Of a stretch of 6,227 nucleotides of DNA, positions 1 through 3,896 are shown piece after piece. The position numbers and the translations under genes are program-made. The notes below the pieces were generated by a model. The model searched no databases and was not told where the DNA came from. It was given only the letters and a program-made list of their open reading frames with translations. Position 1 is the first letter of the stretch. Every line of letters starts with the position of its first letter. Where the stretch lies: positions 1-6,227 of the forward strand of contig CAKKRA010000011.1 of the NCBI GenBank assembly GCA_919902475.1, given 5' to 3'. The DNA is from Nitrospiria bacterium. Its GTDB lineage: Bacteria; Nitrospirota; CAKKRA01; 9FT-COMBO-42-15.

Positions 1-17
1 TCCTTGATTTTCTTTGA

Positions 18-245
18 AAGATTTGTCTTTTATGTTCTGATTTTTTGAATGTCATTGTTCATAGTGATGGCGCTTTCAATGTTGGTAATTATTCCAATGC
101 TAAAGTGGATGCAATGATTGACTTGAGTTTAGTATCGATGGATCCTGTGGTTCGTTTAGAAAATCTACAGGAAGCTATGAGAATTATTATAGAAGAGGAA
201 GTTACCGGTGTTCCGCTTTTTGAATATGAAACTTTGTATAGTTTT
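18..245 (+). pseudogene. Fragment of peptide/nickel-type ABC solute-binding protein (SBP_bac_5-like), C-terminal end
   Basis: From the TTG at 45 the frame reads HSDGAFNVGNYSNAKVDAMI, then a helix-forming stretch with DPVVRLENLQEAMRII and VPLFEYETLYSF. This is the usual layout near the C-terminus of periplasmic oligopeptide/dipeptide-binding proteins: the GNYSN-x-x-VD motif, a DP..R...LQEA helix, then the VPL(F/Y)..ETLY(A/S)F strand. Such proteins are about 500-600 residues long, so only a small piece is here. Upstream, the frame meets TGA at 15-17, and the residues between the stop and HSDG are only weakly family-like. At 246 the frame passes into TrmD sequence. No signal peptide or neighbouring transporter gene is visible. 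The family call rests on remembered motif patterns and is fairly secure; why the fragment sits here is unknown. Confidence 0.6.
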
Positions 246-602
246 GTTGATGATGAGATTTCTATTGGAGATTATATACTGACAGGCGGCGAGCTTCCTG
301 CAATGGTTATAATAGATGCTGCGGTCAGATTGATTCCAGGAGTGCTCGGCGATGAAGATTCCGCAAGACACGATTCCTTTGCAGATTTCATCCTTGATTA
401 TCCTCAATACACGAGGCCTCCTGACTATAAAGGAATGAATGTTCCGGAGGTTCTTCTGTCAGGAAATCATGAGGAGATAAGAAAATGGCGGAGGATGCAG
501 GCTATTAAAAATACATACTACAAGAGGCCTGACTTATTAGAAAAGATGAAACTTACAGATGAGGACAAAAAGATTCTGAATGAGGTTAAAAAGAAGGCCT
601 AA
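45..602 (+). CDS. trmD: Chimeric frame: solute-binding protein tail fused to C-terminal part of TrmD
   Basis: TrmD methylates N1 of G37 in tRNAs using S-adenosylmethionine. Residues 68-185 of this frame match its C-terminal half: the DEISIGDY and LTGGELPAM stretch (about 70-87) that forms part of the knotted SAM site, DSF at 110-112 (family catalytic Asp), YPQYTRP at 119-125, and VPEVLLSGNH with KWRR to 150. Residues 1-67 are not TrmD; they resemble the end of an ABC solute-binding protein. The first roughly 125-130 TrmD residues, including the YEG(V/I)D segment that completes the SAM pocket, are missing, so this product should not be an active methyltransferase. A normal TrmD is about 230-250 residues. 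The TTG at 45 is only the first possible start; the frame is open from 18 and has no convincing Shine-Dalgarno site. The 3' end overlaps the next gene by 23 bases, as in an intact operon. An assembly chimera is as likely as a real rearrangement. Confidence 0.8.
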   Translation: MNVIVHSDGAFNVGNYSNAKVDAMIDLSLVSMDPVVRLENLQEAMRIIIEEEVTGVPLFEYETLYSFVDDEISIGDYILTGGELPAMVIIDAAVRLIPGVLGDEDSARHDSFADFILDYPQYTRPPDYKGMNVPEVLLSGNHEEIRKWRRMQAIKNTYYKRPDLLEKMKLTDEDKKILNEVKKKA

Positions 603-1164
603 TTTATATATTGCGCTGATTCATTATCCGATTTATAATAAGAATAAAAAGATAGTAACAACAGCAGTAACAAGCTTTGACATACATGATATAGCGAGAT
701 TAGCAAGGACATACGATGTATCAGGATTTTATATAGTAATGCCGATTGAGGCGCAAAAGAGGTTATGTGAAAGGATCATTAACCACTGGACAGAGGGCTT
801 TGGAGCGGGGTATAATCCGACAAGAAAAGAGGCATTAAAGATTGTATCCATAGCGCCGGATTTAAAGAGTGTAAAAGCTGATATTGCCAGGAAGCATAAA
901 ATTCAGCCGAAGATAATTACAACAGATGCAAGGATATTTAAAGGCTCCATTGATTATGTTAAGCTGAGGGAGAGGATCTGGAAGGATGAATCAGCATATC
1001 TGATTCTCTTTGGCACAGGATGGGGCTTAGCAAAAAGGGTTATGAATTCAGCAGACTATATTTTAAAGCCGATTAGAGGAGGGGCAGACTATAATCATCT
1101 GTCTGTACGCTCTGCGGCGTCAATAATTTTAGATAGACTATTAGGCGAGGAGGTTGGAAGATGA
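580..1164 (+). CDS. SPOUT-class SAM-dependent RNA methyltransferase (Methyltrn_RNA_4 / TM1570-like)
   Basis: This 194-residue protein belongs to the small SPOUT methyltransferase family encoded between trmD and rplS in Thermotoga and several other phyla; its RNA target is, as far as I know, not established. Family features are the N-terminal LYIALIHYPIYNK (9-21), TTAVTSFDIHDIARLARTY (27-45), and a C-terminal knot region: LILFGTGWGL (141-150), a SADYIL strand (157-162), then P-I-R-G-G and YNHLSVRSAASIILDRLLG (171-189). The glycine-rich FGTGWG loop and the SVRSA helix are where SPOUT enzymes bind S-adenosylmethionine. The ATG at 580 overlaps the trmD frame by 23 bases and has only a weak, distant GAGG (561-564), so translational coupling to trmD is likely. 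It is not a substitute for TrmD, which is a separate SPOUT branch. The stop overlaps the rplS start as ATGA. Confidence 0.87.
   Translation: MRLKRRPNLYIALIHYPIYNKNKKIVTTAVTSFDIHDIARLARTYDVSGFYIVMPIEAQKRLCERIINHWTEGFGAGYNPTRKEALKIVSIAPDLKSVKADIARKHKIQPKIITTDARIFKGSIDYVKLRERIWKDESAYLILFGTGWGLAKRVMNSADYILKPIRGGADYNHLSVRSAASIILDRLLGEEVGR
1147..1154 (+). promoter_or_regulatory. Strong ribosome binding site of rplS
   Basis: GAGGAGGT, close to a perfect complement of the 16S rRNA 3' end, lies 6 bases before the ATG at 1161 and inside the last codons of the upstream methyltransferase gene. It fixes the rplS start and suggests L19 is translated more strongly than the genes before it. Confidence 0.8.
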
Positions 1165-1598
1165 ATTTGATTGAAAGAATAGAAAGGCAGAATATGAAAA
1201 AGGATGTTCCTGCCTTTAATATCGGGGATGATGTGAAGATCCATATTAAGGTTGTTGAGGGAGATAAAGAGAGGATACAGGTCTTTGAAGGGATAATAAT
1301 TGCAAAGGACGGAAGCATGAACAGAGAGACCTTTACTGTAAGAAAGGTTTCGTACGGTGTTGGTGTTGAAAGGGTGTTTCCTATTCACTCGCCGAAAATA
1401 GAAAAGATTGATGTTGTAAAAAGCAATCGTGTAAAAAGGGCAAAGCTCTATTTCCTAAGAGGCAGAAGCGGCAAGGCAGCAAGGTTTGTTGAAAAGGAAA
1501 GGTTTTTTGTCCCGGGTAAGGAGTCAATTGCTGCTAAAGCAGCAGCAGCAGCAGAGGTGCAGACTGCTACGTCAGGTGAAGGTGCAGCAAAGAGCTAA
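1161..1598 (+). CDS. rplS: 50S ribosomal protein L19
   Basis: L19 is a structural protein of the large ribosomal subunit near the subunit interface. The diagnostic sequence is present throughout: NIGDDVKIHIKVVEGDKERIQVFEG (20-44), FTVRKVSYGVGVERVFPIHSP (58-78), KIEKIDVV (79-86) and RVKRAKLYFLRGRSGKAAR (90-108). The start is set by the GAGGAGGT site and a 4-base ATGA overlap with the preceding gene. L19 is normally about 115-120 residues; here it has 145. The extra tail (about 119-145) is rich in Ala, Ser and Thr and contains five consecutive GCA codons (1539-1553), so it is probably disordered. The order trmD, methyltransferase, rplS is a classic ribosome and tRNA maturation cluster, here ended by a terminator directly after rplS with no rnhB. 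Confidence 0.97.
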   Translation: MNLIERIERQNMKKDVPAFNIGDDVKIHIKVVEGDKERIQVFEGIIIAKDGSMNRETFTVRKVSYGVGVERVFPIHSPKIEKIDVVKSNRVKRAKLYFLRGRSGKAARFVEKERFFVPGKESIAAKAAAAAEVQTATSGEGAAKS

Positions 1599-1619
1599 AG
1601 ATTTTTATAGTTGATAAAT

Positions 1620-1654
1620 AAAGCCCGTCTAAATTTAAAAATGAGACGGGCTTT
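1620..1654 (+). terminator. Rho-independent terminator after rplS
   Basis: An 11-base-pair perfect stem (AAAGCCCGTCT at 1620-1630 paired with AGACGGGCTTT at 1644-1654, loop 1631-1643) is followed by the T-rich run TTTTGTGTTTTT. It ends the trmD-rplS transcript 22 bases after the stop codon. Read on the minus strand the same stem is followed by TATTTAT, a weaker U-tract, so it may also stop transcripts arriving from the convergent gene at 2248-1850. Confidence 0.93.
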
Positions 1655-1709
1655 TGTGTTTTTGTATACTGTGCTGACTACTATAGTTTGATATACGTTG
1701 TTAGCTAAC

Positions 1710-1734
1710 AGATTGTTGAAGAACTTAACAATCT
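1710..1734. repeat. Hairpin in left arm of the palindrome
   Basis: AGATTGTT (1710-1717) pairs with AACAATCT (1727-1734). A bulged G and two further A-T pairs close a GAAC loop. It corresponds in place to the stronger hairpin at 1821-1848 in the other arm. It is not followed by a long T-run, so it is a poor terminator. Confidence 0.6.
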
Positions 1735-1820
1735 TTGATTACACCGATAAAAGATCAGATTACACAGATTAGAGCTCCTATAAATATCTGTGTAATCATT
1801 TTTCCTAATCTGTGTAATCA

Positions 1821-1848
1821 AGGCTGTTGATGGTTTTTTCAACAGCCT
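1821..1848. repeat. Hairpin in right arm, just past the stop of the minus-strand gene
   Basis: AGGCTGTTGA (1821-1830) pairs perfectly over 10 bases with TCAACAGCCT (1839-1848), leaving an 8-base T-rich loop. On the minus strand it follows the TAG stop of the duplicated-domain gene by one base. It could protect that mRNA 3' end or slow polymerase. There is no U-tract on either strand, so it is not a standard intrinsic terminator. Confidence 0.7.
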
Positions 1849-1849
1849 G

Positions 1850-2248
1850 CTAAAGAAATGTTACCTCGCGTGTTGCAGATGCGACTACAAAGCAACGTTC
1901 ATTGTTGGACTGACCATCTGCAGGAAGCACAAAAAAACATGGCCGTTCCGGCTGGTAACCCTGCGTGATTCCCACTATTACCTCGCCGTCCTTAAAAACC
2001 ACGCGGATCTTGCGCCCAGGCGCAGGTTTAGACGGGTCAAACTGCTTCACTTCTTTGTGTTTGGCATTTCCGTCAAAGTCCTTTACAAAGAATATGGCCT
2101 TTAGGTCTGCAACAACAATCTCCAGAGGCTTGCTGTTAGGGGCGCTATCAAACGGGATAAGGTGGAAGCGGTCTTTTGCTGGCAGGAAGTCGTTTGTAAC
2201 GCCCTTCATAATATGGCCATCCTGATAGCGAATAACAATTTGGTTCAT
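1850..2248 (-). CDS. Conserved hypothetical protein with two copies of a ~51-residue unit (DUF6982-like)
   Basis: This 132-residue protein has no assigned function. It resembles small proteins I recall from Nitrospirota and Deltaproteobacteria genomes, possibly Pfam DUF6982; the family name is uncertain. Residues 4-54 and 81-131 align without gaps at an offset of 77: both have an aromatic residue then x-DG, followed by G-x-T, (F/Y)-x-P, F at 28/105, P-x-D at 32-34/109-111, a hydrophobic strand, and a final F at 54/131. This suggests two small beta-rich modules joined by a charged linker (about 56-80, with FDP and PGRK). There is no signal peptide or membrane segment. The ATG at 2248 is chosen because AAGGAA (2261-2256) lies 7 bases before it and the promoter lies just upstream; the ATG at 2356 falls between the promoter's -35 and -10 boxes. 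All seven Arg codons are CGN, unlike neighbouring genes. It is monocistronic and convergent with rplS. Confidence 0.82.
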   Translation of the reverse strand: MNQIVIRYQDGHIMKGVTNDFLPAKDRFHLIPFDSAPNSKPLEIVVADLKAIFFVKDFDGNAKHKEVKQFDPSKPAPGRKIRVVFKDGEVIVGITQGYQPERPCFFVLPADGQSNNERCFVVASATREVTFL

Positions 2249-2255
2249 GGTCTGG

Positions 2256-2261
2256 TTCCTT
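2256..2261 (-). promoter_or_regulatory. Ribosome binding site deciding the start of the minus-strand gene
   Basis: AAGGAA on the minus strand sits 7 bases before the ATG at 2248. The longer possible frame starting at 2356 would add 36 Ile/Asn-rich residues encoded by promoter and leader DNA. Confidence 0.65.
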
Positions 2262-2274
2262 ATAAGTTTTAGTT

Positions 2275-2301
2275 GATGGTTATTATAGCCATAACTAACC
2301 A
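2275..2301. repeat. Small dyad in the leader of the minus-strand gene
   Basis: TGGTTA (2277-2282) pairs with TAACCA (2296-2301); an alternative pairing is ATGG (2276-2279) with CCAT (2289-2292). It lies in the transcribed leader between promoter and start codon and could be a leader hairpin or a repressor site. Short AT-rich dyads are common by chance, so this is weak. Confidence 0.25.
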
Positions 2302-2339
2302 CTATTGTTATCTGGTTGCAAGAATTTTTAATTATTATA

Positions 2340-2367
2340 ATTCTATCAAACTTCAACTAAATGTCAA
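2340..2367 (-). promoter_or_regulatory. Sigma70-type promoter for the minus-strand gene
   Basis: On the minus strand a perfect -35 box TTGACA (2367-2362) is followed after 16 bases by TAGAAT (2345-2340), 5 of 6 matches to the -10 consensus. A perfect TATAAT also lies at 2339-2334, but 22 bases from the -35 box. Transcription would begin near 2333, giving a leader of about 85 bases before the ATG at 2248. Confidence 0.65.
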
Positions 2368-2370
2368 GGA

Positions 2371-2698
2371 AGTAAAGGGTAGTATTATTGATTACTGGGA
2401 AAGGCATGATGAGACTGTAGGATTACCGTAATGCTTATTGGTCAAGATGGATAACTCTTAAGGATGACAGACTTTGTGTAAGGCTGCCGAGGATGAGAAG
2501 ATGTTTAACGCATATTTAAACTGCCACTTTAAATTTGCATTATCGGCAAACAAGAGGGGCGGGTCTTGAAATATAAGTTTTAGGATCAAGATATGTATAG
2601 CGCCTTATGCGTTTTCTCCAATATCAACACTCAATCTCAGGAGTTTACCAACATCTTAAAATAGGCCATATCGTTATAACTCCATCATTTCATACCTC
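2371..2698. other. Intergenic region without a recognisable gene
   Basis: All frames read by eye are broken by stops and no tRNA, rRNA, riboswitch or known small RNA pattern was recognised. The region lies between two divergently reading promoters (2367 leftwards, 2699 rightwards). The only structure noted is the dyad at 2510-2538. It might hold a decayed gene or an unrecognised RNA, but nothing seen here supports either. Confidence 0.5.
2510..2538. repeat. AT-rich inverted repeat in the intergenic region
   Basis: GCA-T-ATTTAAA (2510-2520) pairs with TTTAAAT-T-TGC (2528-2538) around the loop CTGCCAC. This gives ten base pairs with one T-T mismatch. There is no T-run after it, so it is not a terminator; a protein-binding site or chance are both possible. 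Confidence 0.4.
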
Positions 2699-2727
2699 TT
2701 GACACCACAAGCCCTTTTTGTTAATGT
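2699..2727 (+). promoter_or_regulatory. Probable sigma70 promoter of the xseB-ispA-dxs-tlyA operon
   Basis: A perfect TTGACA (2699-2704) is followed after 17 bases by TAATGT (2722-2727), a weak -10 box with 3 of 6 matches. Transcription would start near 2734, just before the Shine-Dalgarno site at 2741. Position and spacing are good; the -10 match is the weak point. Confidence 0.5.
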
Positions 2728-2740
2728 ATGGTAACAAAAC

Positions 2741-2746
2741 AGGGAG
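2741..2746 (+). promoter_or_regulatory. Ribosome binding site selecting the TTG start of xseB
   Basis: AGGGAG lies 7 bases before the TTG at 2754. The alternative starts at 2718 (TTG) and 2724 (ATG) have no such site and would lie upstream of the predicted transcription start. Confidence 0.65.
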
Positions 2747-2753
2747 ATATTTT

Positions 2754-2993
2754 TTGAAAGAGATAAGATTTGAATCTGCAGTAAAAAGGCTTGAGGAGAT
2801 TGTGAATAAACTTGAGGCAGGAAATTTGTCTCTTGATGATTCCATTAAGCTTTTTGAAGAAGGGGTAAAGCTCTATCAAATTTGTTTAAAGAGGCTTGAT
2901 GAGGCAGAGAAAAAGGTGGAGATTTTATTAAAGGATAAGAATGGCAATAAAATACTTAAGTCCTTTCAGATGGAGAATGCAGAAGAGGTTTGA
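2754..2993 (+). CDS. xseB: Exodeoxyribonuclease VII small subunit
   Basis: XseB is the small, multi-copy subunit of exonuclease VII, which degrades single-stranded DNA to oligonucleotides in the cytoplasm together with XseA. From the TTG at 2754 the protein has 79 residues, the usual family length. It shows the family signature: FESAVKRLEEIVNKLEAGNL (6-25) followed by SLDDSIKLFEEGVKLYQICL (26-45), then RLDEAEKKVEILLKD (47-61). These form two helices that pack as a helical hairpin. The start is chosen from the AGGGAG site and because XseB proteins typically begin (M)KEIRFE; longer starts add 10-12 residues not seen in the family. Its stop overlaps the ispA ATG by one base (TGATG). The partner xseA is not in the window; upstream there is only noncoding sequence, so it must lie elsewhere. 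Confidence 0.92.
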   Translation: MKEIRFESAVKRLEEIVNKLEAGNLSLDDSIKLFEEGVKLYQICLKRLDEAEKKVEILLKDKNGNKILKSFQMENAEEV

Positions 2994-3892
2994 TGGTAGC
3001 CTTGGATTTAAAGGAGCATTTAAAAGAAAAGAAAAGATTGGTTGATAAGTTTCTTGATGACTATCTTCCAAAGGCTGATGTCCATCCCAAGGCCCTTCAC
3101 GAGGCAATGCGCTACAGCCTATTCGCAGGCGGCAAGAGGGTAAGGCCTATTTTATGTATTGCCTCTTGCGAGGCAGTTGGCGGCGATATTGATACAGTGA
3201 TGCCAGTTGCATCTGCCATTGAGCTTATCCATACATATTCACTTATACACGATGACCTTCCTGCAATGGATAATGATGATTATCGCAGGGGAAGGCCTAC
3301 AAATCATAAGATGTATGGCGAGGCAATTGCCATTCTTGCAGGGGATGCGCTTCTTACACTTGCATTTGATCTGCTCTCTGACAAGGGATTAAATAAAAGG
3401 CTTGATTCAGATTCCTTGCTTTCTATCATAAAGAGGCTCTCCTCTGCATCCGGAAGCGCAGGTATGGTAGGGGGACAGGCAGCAGATATTCAGGCGTCTG
3501 GCAAGGAGGTCAACCTTCCTGAGGTTGAGTATATACATATACATAAGACAGGCGCATTAATCAGGGCATCAGTTTGTATTGGCGCAATTGCAGGCAATGC
3601 GTCTAAAGACGCGTTGTCTGCGTTAACAAGATACGGCGAAGCGATTGGCCTTGCATTTCAGATAGCGGATGATGTCCTTGATATTGAGGGCAGCAAAGAT
3701 GAGATTGGAAAGGATGTTGGGAGCGATATTGCAAAGGAGAAGGTGACATATCCATCTGTTATCGGAATCAGCGAATCAAAGAAGCTGGCAAAAGGGTTAA
3801 TTGACAAGTCAATTGAGGCAATTTCCACTCTTGGCGATAAGGCAGAGCCGTTGAGGGAGATTGCAAGATATATAGTAGAGAGGAAGAATTAG
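2993..3892 (+). CDS. ispA: Polyprenyl synthetase, probably farnesyl diphosphate synthase
   Basis: This enzyme joins dimethylallyl and isopentenyl diphosphates head-to-tail to geranyl and then farnesyl diphosphate, feeding undecaprenyl and quinone side-chain synthesis. The 299-residue length fits the family. Seen in order: GGKRVRP (46-52), which binds the isopentenyl diphosphate; the first Asp-rich motif DDLPAMD (87-93) followed by RRGRPTNH (98-105); GDALLT (117-122); GMVGGQAAD (157-165); HKTGALIRAS (184-193); and the second Asp-rich motif DDVLD (226-230) preceded by FQIA. The two Asp motifs bind the Mg2+ and diphosphate. Residues just before the first motif (YSLIH) match E. coli IspA, favouring a C15 product, but a C20 (GGPP) synthase cannot be excluded. 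ATG at 2993 is chosen over TTG at 2990; AGAGG (2984-2988) lies 4 bases before it. It overlaps xseB and is 4 bases from dxs. Confidence 0.94.
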   Translation: MVALDLKEHLKEKKRLVDKFLDDYLPKADVHPKALHEAMRYSLFAGGKRVRPILCIASCEAVGGDIDTVMPVASAIELIHTYSLIHDDLPAMDNDDYRRGRPTNHKMYGEAIAILAGDALLTLAFDLLSDKGLNKRLDSDSLLSIIKRLSSASGSAGMVGGQAADIQASGKEVNLPEVEYIHIHKTGALIRASVCIGAIAGNASKDALSALTRYGEAIGLAFQIADDVLDIEGSKDEIGKDVGSDIAKEKVTYPSVIGISESKKLAKGLIDKSIEAISTLGDKAEPLREIARYIVERKN

Positions 3893-3896
3893 CATT

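Larger units (their letters stand above)
1701..1853. repeat. Large imperfect palindrome with nested hairpins (MITE- or REP-like element)
   Basis: The segment reads almost the same on both strands around a GAGCTC centre (1772-1777). The left arm (1709-1769) runs CAGATTGTTGAA, a hairpin, TTGATTACACCGAT, then GATTACACAGAT. The right arm read on the minus strand (1849-1786) runs CAGGCTGTTGAA, a hairpin, TTGATTACACAGAT, then GATTACACAGAT. A further TTAGC lies at the outer end of each arm (1701-1705; 1853-1849 on the minus strand). An exact 15-base inverted pair is 1758-1772 with 1805-1819. The right edge touches the TAG stop of the minus-strand gene. No transposase is present, so this would be a non-autonomous repeat or a structured intergenic element. 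The palindrome is seen directly; calling it mobile is inference. Confidence 0.75.

Noticed and set aside
1095..1388. Minus-strand frames across the rplS start
   Set aside because: Both overlap the certain rplS and methyltransferase genes and resemble no known protein.
1699..1710. Perfect 12-base palindrome TGTTAGCTAACA as an operator
   Set aside because: It lies downstream of the rplS terminator with no promoter nearby, so an operator role has no support; it may simply be the outer edge of the larger repeat.
1737..1819. CRISPR array from repeated GATTACACAGAT units
   Set aside because: Units are only 12 bases, two are inverted, the gaps are 9-16 bases and there are no unique spacers or cas genes.
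1821..1848. Hairpin as intrinsic terminator of the minus-strand gene
   Set aside because: The stem is strong, but no U-tract follows on either strand; the T/A run lies in the loop.
1965..2225. Plus-strand open frame of 86 codons
   Set aside because: It lies wholly antisense to the better supported minus-strand gene and shows no family resemblance or ribosome binding site.
2249..2356. N-terminal 36-residue extension of the minus-strand gene
   Set aside because: It covers the promoter and leader, has no ribosome binding site at its ATG, and is Ile/Asn-rich as expected of translated AT-rich noncoding DNA.
2724..2753. ATG 2724 as the xseB start
   Set aside because: No Shine-Dalgarno site precedes it, it overlaps the putative -10 box, and the added residues are not typical of XseB.
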